Assembly: GCA_003254885.1 (NCBI GenBank)
Contig: QANT01005312.1
Location: 1-54,889 of the forward strand
DNA from: Purshia tridentata
Lineage: Eukaryota; Streptophyta; Magnoliopsida; Rosales; Rosaceae
Direction of reading: 5' to 3'
Length of the DNA: 54,889 bases
Below are positions 42,497-54,520 of the stretch, one piece after another (position 1 is the stretch's first letter; every line of letters starts with the position of its first letter). Position numbers and translations under genes: made by a program. The notes under the pieces were generated by a model. That model saw nothing but the letters and a program-made list of their open reading frames with translations. It did not search any database and was not told the DNA's origin.

Positions 42497-45400
42497 ATGT
42501 TGTTTCCGGGAAAAATTGCTGAAGATCGAGGATCTCCTCCTCATTTCAGGTGAGCCAATCCAATCTCATTCCTGTGAATTTTTTGTGCTTTAAGGATTTG
42601 AATGGTAAAACCTTAAGGCTGTGTCTGGTTTCCCAGAAAAATATACGAATCTTATGTTGTTGACTGTTGTATTTATTTAGACTACTTCCTTTGGTTATGG
42701 TTTTCATGTGACTGTCAATCTTTCTCGTCTTCTTTGGTTTCGTAGGAAATTTGGTTCTAAGTTTTCTTGGTGTTAAAGGGTTCGAGAATATGAGTGATTG
42801 AATAAGTGAATAAATATGATAAAAGGATAAAAATAGAAGAAAAATAAGTTAAGCTTAGTCAAAATGTTAAGTTGGGCTTGGTTGAGTATGAACTAGTTGT
42901 AACTTTGGTTGGGTGGCAATTAGCTGCCTGCTTTGAAATGTTCTGCCCAACATTCTATTCTGTGAGGAAGGTTAAGAATGCCGTGGTGGATTCGAGGGAC
43001 CATTGTAGAATTAAGCGTAATGCGTTATACAATTGATGTTAATTATTATTATTTTTTAACAGCTTATGGTAATTCAAAGTTCAGCTGTATCCAGGACAAT
43101 GATGGTTATTTTAGTTGTCGCGTGAATGGTATAGTAAATGGGTCTCTTTCCCCCCACCTTAACTCTATGAAATCCCCACCTTGGTTTGCTGACGAGTTGA
43201 TTGATATCATTTACCACCTTTACTGTTAATGAAAATTATATTTAGTCAATACTGAAGTAGAGGGGATTAACCCGTGAATCAGCAGTTATTAATTGCATTT
43301 TTAAGGAGGTTCAATCTGTGGCTACAGGTTAAGGAATTATAAATTTTCACTTTGTAATAACTAATAAGGAGCATTAACTGGGTAAGTACAGAAGCTGTCC
43401 TCAGGAGCTAATGTAAAATGTTGAAGACACACGGCTGCTGCATGCTTTACTATTGAGTCTGGTTTTTGTTGTTGTAATCAGATTGCAGTTTGACTAGGAA
43501 TTAGGTATTTCTTGCTTTTTTCTGGTGTGTTAGCAAGGCCTCATATTTGGTTTATAAGCATAATTTTTTTCCTTTTACTTTTGGGTGAGATAAGTATTTC
43601 ATGGGTTTTTACTTTGTTGTTCTTCTCAACTGAAACTAATTGTACCAATGATATTACCTTAATGTAGGCACACTCCCTTGCAAATAATCCATATTCTTGG
43701 CAATTTCTTGAGAATATGGTCAATTTACTCCCTGTACCGCTACTTGTCTGAAACGGAAGCTTCAGTTGTACTTTTTCTCTTCACTTGTCTGATCCCAGCG
43801 TCCATCCTATTTCTAATTTTGCAAAAGCCTTGGAAGGGCAGGCCACTCTCAAATACACAGGTTCCTTAAAATTATTGCTTTTATTAGAGAATACATGAAA
43901 AAGGCATTAATAAAAGTTACTCTTATGATTTCTATTTTATACTTATTGAGTAGTTCCAGTTGTTTTTCAGGTCGTGCCTTCTATAATAAATGGTGGAATA
44001 ACAGCTTTATACTTCATTTTATGGGGAAAAGGCCTTAAATCATGTGGACCTCTTAGGTAGGCTGTTTTATAAGATTTCAGATACGACTACTAAGCACATC
44101 AAGTTCCTGTTTATATAAGTTTCAATTGTATGATTAAATCTATTTACTTTTTCGTTTTCTATTTATTCAAAATTTCAAATTATGTTTGTTCATGTTCTCA
44201 ATTCAATCCAGAAAAAAGAAGAAGAAAGGTACACCAAATTATAGTTGAAAATATTGTAATAGGATTGATATGAAATGCATTAGCGTATCCCACTCCCCTT
44301 ATTATAATGCTGGCTACAACACCCTCCTACTGAGTTTGAGGAACAATCAGTCAGTAGCAATAAACCTATGGTGATTTGATATCAAAATGAACATAATTTG
44401 AAGAAATAGAACTGATTTTTTTATCATTCCATATTATGGCAGAGCTATATTGGCTGAGTATTCTGGCGCTATCCTTGGAGTACTGTCTGCAGTATTGTAT
44501 GGGCGGAAGGGCTACGTTTGGAAAAAGGTTGCCTGCTTAATGCCTGATTCTTTGCTTTGATTTTCTTAATATTGATTGTGTACCATTATCTTTGAGCACA
44601 TAAGCTACAGTTTTATGTTCAGCATGTTTTTCATTGCATGAAGGCCTTTTCAAAAGTCATTGGCCATTTTCTCGCTTGATTATAATTATCTAAAGTGGGA
44701 CAAAAGATGCCATTATTTTCTCTCAAGATATATCAAATACTAGTTTAGACTTAACCAATTAGGCTTGTTAGGGTATGGACTTTTATGCATTCAAGATTTA
44801 TTAAAGATTTATCGAAAGGAATCGATGTACAAGATCGACAGTCCTGGTGACTTGAAACTAAAATATTTTAATTGAAAAATAAGAGATATCCAATTCTACT
44901 TTACTCACATGGATGTTTCATCTTTTACCAGGTGGGCGGGCTTATTGCAATGGTGGCATCTTTCTACTTCTTATCTCAAGGGTGGGCCATGGCGACATAT
45001 TCTCCATTCTATATCCTCTCTTATATTGAAACTGCTGTTCTTTCACCACTGCATAGGATTATTTAAGTTAATGGTGTTTTATTGTTATTTCCTCTTTCCC
45101 ATTTCTTCAATTTCATCTTCCGTTATGAAAACAATGATCATGTTTTTTAGTGTATTATTGTGACTTAACCTGAAGTTACCATTTAAAGATAGCCCTGATG
45201 CTGAGGTTCAGACAGAACAAGTTTTGGGTATGAAAGAGATGGCAGTTCCACTCTTTGCTGGAATCTTGTCAACATTGAGGAGGGTGATTGCGCGGCGTGT
45301 TTCCCTCAAGGTGATAAATTCTGATATTCATCTAGCTTCAGTTATCTTATTCATACTATTTTTGTTCTAAACATCCCAGGGAGTACATCTCTGTTTATTT

Positions 45401-46982
45401 GTCAATTGATATAAACAATTAAAAAATCATTGCTGCTGATGGTAGCCTTTCTGTGCTTTCAGAATCAACTTAAAAGGCGACTTCATGCATTAACTATTGC
45501 TTCTGCAACATGTTTCCTGTTTCCTGTGGCCATGTGGGACATAATCATAGTAAGTTCTATGATATGATATGAAGTGCTAGGTTAAATTCAATTAGGTTTA
45601 CATTTTCTGGAGTAGTTTGATTTTATCGGGCTTGCCTTGTTTAATGTCTGTTTTCTTATTCCTTCTTTTCCCCCTTCCCCTTTCTCTTTCTCTTCTAATT
45701 TTTCCTGTTGTTTTTGTTGGAGCACTTAGGGGTCACCTTCAAGTAGCAGCAACAAGGTGCCATTCTCTGCTTGGGCTTTTTTGAGCACCATTCTTTTTGG
45801 AGTCATCTTGATATTCTATGTTGATAGTATCGCGGAAGAGAGGTATATTTTACAACTTTTCACTGCAGTTCTGGCCATTTCTATGTAGAAGTGCTTGATT
45901 AAAGTTCTTTCATGTCTATGTGAAAAATCACTTAATGTTTTCTAGCATTTAACATTTGGTGATCTTGCTCCACTGGCTGTTCATAGTTAATTTTCATCAA
46001 TTGATTGTCATTCCATTGATTTTGATGACAAAATTTGCATATGGTTCTTATACTTATAAAGAAATAACAAAACAATGATGGCATATTTATCTTCCAGATT
46101 CATGTTTGGTGTCCCTTCACTACAATGTGATGGCTATTAATACCAAATCAACCATATGCAAGACACGATATTTGTATAATTATCTTTTGTTTTTCGGGTG
46201 CCATGGACCGACCAAGAGTAATCTTTGTCATGTAAAAGCAATCTGCTAAAATTATAAAAGATAAGAGGATATGCTATATAATGTTGTTACATTATTTATT
46301 GAATAAACTGTTTTCTTTTTTATTTCATATACTTTAGGTTTGATCGGTAATGCTCTTAATGCTTTGTAGATTACACATGGTTTTCTCTTCTCCAAAGCAT
46401 TTAATGGTAGCTGGAGGATGCATAATCGTTATGGAGATTGTGTACAAAATGGACTTTTCTCTTACAGGCTTCCTACTTTGCTGCTTAATCTTGGGCTTTG
46501 GTATGTTTATAACATTTATTCCTGCATTGTTGGTATCACTGTGATTGAGATTGTGATCAACATTATTCTTGTTCTCTTATATGTCTTTTTAATTTTACTG
46601 AAAATTAAGTATTTTTTGGTAGACTAGATTTCATATATTTACTGAGTATTTTCTCTTAATTTTTTGGTTAACTTCTTTGCATGTCCTCTTTCCTTTGCTG
46701 CAAAGTTTTGTTTCTCATTTCTGCAAGGAAGCACACACACTCACACTTGTTGGTTTTGGTATCTGATATGGTTTGGATTATGGTGGTTATCTGCATTTTT
46801 CTTCTTTCTGCTATATTTTTAATGGCTAATTTTGCTCAACTTGTCTATAAATTTGACCAAAATTTGCAGGGATATATGAGGCAACTTCTTTGGAACGTGG
46901 TAGAAAAGATTCTTTTCAAACTTCAGATCCATCAAGTGGGATGTTGGAGGACCCAATTCAGATGTCTTCGCTTCCAACTTGA
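42497..46982 (+). CDS. Multi-pass membrane protein, ZnT5/MTP12 N-terminal-half-like
   Basis: Ten exons: 42497-42549, 43668-43860, 43971-44056, 44443-44527, 44932-45010, 45180-45310, 45463-45549, 45730-45842, 46370-46500 and 46870-46982. They sum to 356 codons plus stop with every phase consistent. The protein has about eight to ten hydrophobic segments. The motifs CGPLR and FYVDSI, in similar positions, recall the N-terminal half of animal ZnT5, whose plant counterpart is MTP12. The catalytic cation-diffusion-facilitator half, with its HxxxD zinc sites and His-rich loop, is absent; the frame stops after MSSLPT. A partner or regulatory role in Golgi zinc transport would be inference. Gene structure is solid; the family call is from memory of short motifs. 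Intron 5 appears to be U12-type AT-AC. A distant relation to drug/metabolite transporters is the main alternative. Confidence 0.75.
45011..45179 (+). other. Probable U12-type AT-AC intron
   Basis: Intron 5 of the ZnT5-like gene has no usable GT donor that keeps the frame. Instead it begins ATATCCTC (U12 donor consensus ATATCCTT) and ends GTTAC. The sequence GACTTAACC, matching the U12 branch-site consensus (TCCTTAAC), lies about 11 bases before the end. Splicing here joins ...YSPF-S-FKDSPDAE... in frame and keeps every later exon in phase. It is 169 bases long. Confidence 0.88.
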
Positions 46983-49134
46983 AGTATGTTTTTTGATTAC
47001 ATGGTTGTATTTATCATTTGCTTACGAGTTTCTCATGTCTATTTTCTATGATAATTTCTTTTAAATGGTAGTCTTGAGAGTTGTAAGCATATTATGATGC
47101 GAGAATTTAAAGGTTTTAGCAGAATTATGAATCCTTATCAGTATGAAGGATTATGAAACAAGGAGGCAGACATATAGAATGAGGATCGTCACACCCACAT
47201 AAACCAGATCGAACACACACACAGAGAGGTTGCATAATATTGACTGTGTACTAAATCCAAATATGTGAGAAACTAACGTTGCAGTGACAGTAGGGTTTTA
47301 TATATAGAAGTGAATATATTTTGTTTTTTTAATTAGTTTTTCCATTATAAAACCAGTATTTTAGACTCAACTAAATAAAAAAAACAGTATTTTGGAAGTA
47401 GCAGGTAGTTGTTTGCATTCACACTGATTACATCATAGATTTCTCTCTCTTTCTCTCTCACTCCCTCTCTCTCCTGATGATTCTTTCTCATGCAGTTGCA
47501 AATGTGGGTTAATGTACATCAGTAGCAATTTCGTCAGTAGCATGTTGCTGCACGAATGTTGATTCGATAGTGGATGTTATAAACCTTACCCAGCAGCAAG
47601 GAAAAATACTCATTGCAGGACTACATGCAAATTCTTGATTGTTGAAATGGTAGGAAACTCCCAAGAAATTGTTGGACGTGGATCTTTGATGTGGCATATT
47701 GGGAGATCAGGCAGTGTTGAATCTTTTGAATCCATGACTACTTGGAAATGTGCCATACAATTCTAACCGTTGATAGTTTACCATGTGTACTTGTACTAAC
47801 TTTTAGAGGGGTTTTATGAGATGATATTATTCCTCTTAACAATTTTTTCTTAGTCATGGGATTTTCGTCAAATGTGTGGATATAAATTACTAGACCATAA
47901 AACATATGTGCGAGTTGGGGTTCTATTAGTATAAAGTTGAGGTCCTCATTTTTTACCAAAGATAAAAGGATTTTCCATTTCATTTATTTACGGTCGCTGG
48001 ATTCAGTTTTATAGACCTAGAGATAGAAAAACTTGCACAATTATTTTATTTTTCTATCTCTCTTATTACCAATAATAGTGACCAATTGTAAAATTGTAAG
48101 AATGCAATATCGTATAATCAAGGAATGTAATTTTAATTTTGCTAGAAATTTCGACGGAAATTTTGATCAAATTTTAATTTTGTTAGGGTTTAGATAAAAA
48201 CAACGAAAATTGTTATCAAACAATAGAAATTTTAAATGAAATTTTATAATATGCTTATTTAACATATTATCTACTATATTTATAAAAAAATATTGAAAGA
48301 ATTCAACTATATTGTAGGTTTTATGTGATATTAAGTATATATAATGCGCACTGGAGGCAAATTCTATTAATAAAATACTATCCTAATTAATAAATTATAA
48401 TTATAATACCTTTACAAATTATACTTCAATAATAAATCATAAATTATATAACCTATACACTAAATCCTATGGTCCTTATATAATATATAATCTATATTTT
48501 ATATTTTTTGAGATATGATGGAACATAATTTATAAGATATTAAGGTTTAAGTCCTTTAGGGTATTTTTTAATTTTTTTTATATAAAAATGTATTAGAATT
48601 TAGGATTTAAAAATAATACTACATAAAACTCGCTAAACCAAACCCCAAACCAAATCCCAAGTCAAATTTTTTTTTTATTTCCAGTTGCCCAAAGGCTTAA
48701 TCTCAATTAACCTTAAAAAGGCTAAACTCTGTTTTTATTATTATTTTTCCTTCCTTTTTCCTCAAAGCCTTTCTCTTTTTACTCCTTTCTTTTTCACTTT
48801 GACTTTCTTTCCTTTTTGGTTGTTAGTAACCTGTGCCTCTCTCTTCCCCATTCTCCTACTTTCTCACATTTTTTTTCACTCTACAGTACTATAATTGCAG
48901 ACCTTCTCTTTCCGATCTAAAGCCACCTTTCTCTTCTTTCTCCTCCCTCCCCAAACACCTTTCTCTTCATCATCATCTCATCTTTCTTGATCTTCCACCT
49001 CCAAACGTAGTCCAGCCTACCGTCGCTCCCTACCGCCGAAACCCACCAAAAACCCAGCTCGGCCTCTTCTCTTCCTCCCTCCTTAGTCTCAGCCCTTCCC
49101 AAAACCCAATCTCCTCTATTTCTTCCTTAATCTC
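46983..49134. other. Intergenic region after the ZnT5-like gene
   Basis: No supported gene. A CT-rich tract at about 47440-47475 is followed by TCATGCAG, so a spliced 3' UTR exon is possible. The part from 48000 to 48660 is very AT-rich. From 48680 to 49130 the plus strand is pyrimidine-rich, with an open frame at 48833-49219 of low-complexity composition (Ser, Pro, Leu, Phe) that I do not accept as a gene. Confidence 0.5.
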
Positions 49135-49693
49135 CGAAAAAGCTAAACAAAACCCAAAAATCCCAACCCGAAACTTAGAAATTTCATCTGGGCAGAGAAT
49201 TTGGTTCGAAATTTCCTGAAATTTACCGAAATTTCCGAAATTCAACTGAAAAATAGCTGGAATGATGATTTTGTATCAGGAGCCTCTAAGAACGATAATT
49301 TCGCCGAAATTATCGAAATTACACTCCTTGCGTATAATTTCCTTTTTCCAACTTCCTAAGGAAATGATTTCTATATGCATGCATGCCTTGGATGAACGAA
49401 AAAGCTAAACAAAACCCAAAAATCCCAACCCAAAACCTAGAAATTTCATCTGGGCAGAGAATTTGATTCGAAATTTGTTCCAAAATTTTACCATATCACC
49501 ACAAGTTCTCTCTTAAAATTTCTCCGAAATTTCCGAAATTCAACTGAAAAATGGCTGGAATGATGATTTTGTATTGGGAGTCTCCAAAAACGATAATTTC
49601 GCCGAAATTATCGAAATTACACTCCTTGCGTATAATTTCCTTTTTCCAACTTCCTAACGAAATGATTTCTATATGCATGCATGCCTTGGATGA
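49135..49693. repeat. Tandem direct duplication of about 260-297 bp
   Basis: Unit 1 (49135-49396) and unit 2 (49397-about 49693) share long nearly identical blocks, from CGAAAAAGCTAAACAAAACC to the ATGCATGCATGCCTTGGATGAA end. Unit 2 has about 35 extra bases after GATTCGAAATTTG. Each unit carries many GAAATTTC-type motifs and a perfect small palindrome GATAATTTC-GCC-GAAATTATC. It is non-coding. It may belong to an unclassified repeat family. Confidence 0.9.
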
Positions 49694-50379
49694 ATATTCT
49701 CACTACAAAATTCCATTTAGTAATGGTATTTATTAAAACAAAAACCACATTTAGAAGTTACATTGTAACTAAACATGGCGTTTTTATTCGTTATTGACAT
49801 AGTATTTTGTAAGTTTTCTATGTTTAACATGGCATTTGGTTGGAGTCCTTATTTTTAGTGCTCTCACCTAATCAATGATCTTAATTGCCATCCAACTCCC
49901 AAGCTTTCTGATTAGTAGGAGAAAAACAATTTTTTAAATCACTATAAAATGCTAATTCATATTCCACAATAGTCACAGAATCCAATGTATACAATCTTAA
50001 AATCAATTTACTATTGCTTCCAGAACAAAATTGCAACATTATCTGACATACTTATCAACTAGAAGAAGAGAAAAGGAAAAAGGAAAGAGTTTCTTCTATA
50101 ATTTGTTCTGGTTTAAACATCTTGCATGAAATAAATCACATTAAAGAGTATACAAAGCACATTAAAGAGTGTACACATAGGTCTGTATAAGACATGTAAA
50201 TTATAATTATCTAACTTAGAGTACCGAAAAAAAATCATTAAATGAATAAAACAACCTGAAAACATCAATTAGCAGCAAAAGGGAGACTTGACTTCTCCTG
50301 GTAGCCCAACACTGAGGAGCTGCCGCCATCTGATAGGCTAAACTAGAAGAGAATGAAAATACTGGTGAATATGGCATCA
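49694..50379. other. 3' flank of GET3A
   Basis: AT-rich sequence with no supported gene, ending in the GET3A 3' UTR (minus strand). Two short near-copies of CATTAAAGAGT-TACA lie at about 50140-50175; nothing more is evident. Confidence 0.5.
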
Positions 50380-53300
50380 TCAGACCTTTTCCTTTCCTTT
50401 TCTTAGTCTTTCTAGTTCTGTTTCGGCATCTTTCAACTGCTGCCTTAGCACGGAAACCCTTTGCTCTAACTCTTCTACTGTGCCTCTGCCGGTGGAAGGT
50501 TGATACAGTGTCAGAAAATGACGTGAAAATGCTTTCAAAGGTTCGACTCCAGTAACCTACAAAACCCAACGATATTCAAAGGGTTGATAAATAAAAAACA
50601 GCTAATGATTGTTATATTGGATATATAATGACAACTTTCAGGTTTGTAACAAGTTTGTTGATAATATTCATGCAAATTTCAAAAGTTAAGATAACCAAGA
50701 GTAGAAGCCATCAAAAGAGGGGTTAATCACAACATAACACAGAAAATAATACGCATTTGCAATGTTCCCTATGAAATGTCATCTCATTGTATAAGAATAC
50801 GATATCAAAATTTGAATAAAATCAAACACTATAGTATAAAGGCCTCAGAGATTGTGGTGAATAGAAATTATCAGGTGGGGTCTCACAGAGCCCATCAACT
50901 AACTAATATTAGTTTCATCCCCTAACATCATGGCAATACTTCCCCCTAGAATCACATTTCTCACTTTCCCACAGCTAGTTAATAATTCTACCAAAAAATA
51001 TAAGAGAATTTGAAGAAAAAATAACTAAACAAAAAAATTAAGCAACACATAATACTTGTAAAGCAAATTAAAAACCAGAGTAAGGATTAATTCTCAAGAA
51101 CTAAAGAGAACAAAAGCAATTGTAGGTGGGTAAATCATGCGAAAATTCCATCCTTGAAATGGGTCCTCAGTCACAACAATTGTAGATAGAAATGGACCAT
51201 ATTAAAGTGACCTTAACACTGACATTGCTCATAATGAAAGTATAGGGAAGCACATTGTAAAGTACATCAATTAGAATACACCAATTAGCAACCCCCTTCT
51301 TCACAGAAAGTCAAAAGTTCCATAGATTTTGGCACTGTGGTTTACCTCTTCTGGCAGCAATGGCAGCTTGGTGATGTGAAAGTCATCATACAACATGTAG
51401 AACTGGTCAAGGTACTTTTGTTGCATTCGCATTCTTGCTTTGAGTAATTTGGATTCTGAACCTACAACAAAAGAATTACCAATAGGCAAAAGATACTTAA
51501 AACTTATACTCAAACCATTAAAAATTCAAAAATAAAAGGACATAAAGGATATGGTAGGCTTACCTTCTTCGTCATAAAGTACTTGGTTGATGATAATATT
51601 GTGTGTATCTATCTCAAATTTGGCGAGTTCCTGCACCAGTCTCTCTGTTTCATACAGAGAGAGGAACTCTGGGATGCAAACACAGACAAAGGTTGTCATT
51701 TCCTGCCAAAAAGTGAGACATGAGTATCCAAAAATGCCTATAAATTTGGAAAATTTAATTTGGTTTTCATGATGATTCTAAATACACAACTCCAAGAAAC
51801 TGACAGAAGGGTTCCAACCCACACCCGCTCTCCCAAAAACCCCAAAAAGGCAAGCACGATTGATGAAATTTGGAAAGTCACTTGTGACTCTGAAAAGAAG
51901 AAACCAGAAGGGTTAGCTTCTGTCCACTTAAGTGGCAAAAATACTTCGTTTCTTCTAAGGACCCAAAACCCAAACAAGGAAAATACTTTATTCTTTTTCA
52001 TTCACATTTTATAGCTTTATTCTCATGTATTGCAGATCCAAAACATTGTTTGTCACCACAAAAATAGCCATCCTTTACAAAACCATAAACTTGATAGTTA
52101 CAAAACCAACAGTTCAGTCAAAAGTTAAAGGAAATTGAATTGGCAGACTTACTGGGTCTTTGAATTGCCTATTAACTTGTTCAATCACGTCTTTCATGCC
52201 CTCAAGCTTTCCTAGAATTGCATCCTCTCCAAATTCATCATCAACACCAAACATGCGGGTCATCTGTCTCAAACAATTTATAAGAACTTAATATCATCAA
52301 CATAAAAACAGTAGTGACCAAACAACTACAAGCTTACCAAACTCAGCGAAAAAAAAATTGAAACAAGTTTGCATGCAAGGGAAGATATGACAAAGGGGTT
52401 AAAAAACGGCAATGGCATTTGCACACAATTATTTGACAAAAATACTGGCAAAAAGGATGTGCAGCACCCGTAATATTGAAAGTATTCTCCTTCCTGATTC
52501 AGTCCTAAGATCAATAGGAGCTTCAAACATGCAGACGTGCTAAATCAGGGATGAACACATGTGTTTCACAAACAAACAACCTTCACTCCTGGTCCAATTG
52601 GAGTAAAAGATCACTTGATTTGAGATCAGATACATGACCCAAAGGAACATATATTTCATGAAAAATGAACACACAGGGACAAACTGCGGATAGTGTACCC
52701 TGAAGCACATTAGTTTAATTTTACATATAAATGAACATAATGGGAACTGTTTGTCTCCTCTGTTGGTCAATGAAAAAATCTACTGGAAGCCCAAGATTTC
52801 AGATTTCACTAAGATTGTATTTGGATATGCAGATTTTCAGTAAGGGGTTTGGATTGGACTACTTAGTTAAAATATTTACATCAAACACAATTAGGAAAAC
52901 ATTAGAAGAGACAGTTTGATGCTTTTGATGGGGATGGAAAATAAAATTATATATTTAAGTGATTTTGAGATGGCATTTTTCCTTGAGAATCTTGTAGTAA
53001 ACCTTATCTCAAATAGTCAGATTTTCATATGGAGTTTATTAACATGAAAATTTAAAAATTGAAACCTATATCTATCATTTTAAACGCACATATTTTGTTG
53101 AAAATTACCATGGAATCTGAAAACTTAAGGAGCCCCAATAAAATATTAGATGAAAATACAGTGAATTTCAGAACAGCAAATAACTAAGACAAGATCGGTG
53201 ATTCGTCATACCATGCTTAAGAAAGTAACATGGAATCTAAATATTAAAGGATATATACAGAATACTAGCCAAAATATTTTCTGAAGATAATATGGTGTAT

Positions 53301-53850
53301 TTTTGGCGATGGGAGGCATGCTAAAAATGGATTTTTGTACTCACTATAACTCTATAAATACCTGACTCATTAAACCGCCAAATTTATTTTTCAAAGACAT
53401 CACTTTCGCCAGACCTTTCTCCAAGGTTGATGGAAACTGCAGCAGACGTAGTGTATGCCCGGTTGGTGCAGTGTCGAATACTATAACAGAATAATCCATT
53501 GTTTGAACCAATCTGCAGGGAGTAATTCACATAAAATAATTTAGAACATTGGTTGGTAAAATACTAAAGAATAATCATATGCAAGGAACTCTACTAATAA
53601 ACAGCAAGTATGAGTTGCAAAGAAACAAACAGAAGGGAACATCAGTCTCACTTTAACATCTCTGCAAAGCTCATGGCCTCATCAATTCCCGGAATAGCAT
53701 TTGCTAGCTCAGAAAACAAACTATCCATTCCATCTGCTCCGCCCATGTCTTCATGCTCAACGGTAGGATCCACTTCCTATGGAGGTCATAACCAAAGAAT
53801 AAGACTGCGTAAAATGCAAACCAGACATACACAAACACAAACACATGCAT

Positions 53851-53888
<38 letters not shown>

Positions 53889-54520
53889 ATAACATGAAAA
53901 TATAAATAATACATGCAAATATCAGGCATGTATAAAGAGTAAGGATTCGGCACCATAATTTAAGCCAGGGAATGCTCTACTTTGAGAAAGGAAAATCAAG
54001 TTCTCAACTTTCAAAGAGCTAAAACAAAACACAAATCTATGAACTGGGAATTCTCAAAGTTATTAAATATCACCAAATTCTAAGAAATACACCTTCATAA
54101 TCAATCAAAACAATATATCCAACAACTGCGTATTTCCCAAATTCATCAAAAAACCAACTAATTCCCAAAATCCAAAATTCAGAAAAACACCAAAAACAGA
54201 GAAAAAAAAAGTATAAATAATATAAAAGAGACAAAATTGTGAATTGAAAAGCGCACCATAGCATAGAGATTGGAAAACCCATTAACCAAAGTTGGAGTCT
54301 TGGTGAACTTTTGTTGAAAAGCATCGCTGAGATTGTGAGCAGGGTCGGTGGAGATAATCAAAACAGAGGATCTGACCCTGGAGAGAAGGATCGAGAGGAT
54401 TGAGCTACAAGTGGTTTTGCCTACACCACCTTTGCCACCAACAAAGACCCACTTGAGGGTGTCTTGTTCCAGTACGTTCTGCACAGTCCCCTCAGGCAAA
54501 TCAGACGCTGCTGCTGCCAT
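50380..54520 (-). CDS. GET3A ATPase (tail-anchored protein targeting)
   Basis: Cytosolic ATPase of the ArsA/GET3 family that delivers tail-anchored proteins to the ER. Seven exons in transcript order: 54257-54520, 53652-53776, 53362-53512, 52153-52263, 51564-51702, 51346-51461 and 50380-50556. They sum to 360 residues with consistent phases. The deviant Walker A P-loop GKGGVGKTT is at about 29-37, STDPAHN follows at the switch I position, and [11 protein letters not shown] marks the switch II region. [16 protein letters not shown] is the conserved family block. The zinc-binding CxxC of fungal and animal Get3, expected just before RMQQKYLDQ, is absent (SKLLKAR instead), as I recall for plant GET3a. 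The C-terminus ends in a charged helical stretch ([19 protein letters not shown]). The gene lacks an evident transit peptide, so the cytosolic isoform is meant. Confidence 0.95.
53852..53882. repeat. (CA)n microsatellite
   Basis: About 15 CA units lie inside intron 1 of GET3A (53777-54256). Being an intronic dinucleotide repeat, it is likely polymorphic and useful only as a marker. Confidence 0.95.

Noticed and set aside
48833-49219. 128-residue open frame rich in Ser, Pro, Leu and Phe
   Set aside because: It consists of low-complexity pyrimidine-rich sequence and runs into the tandem repeat at 49135; no domain and no splice-supported continuation.
53852-53882. CA repeat considered as a CRISPR-like or tandem array
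   Set aside because: It is a simple dinucleotide microsatellite with no spacers.
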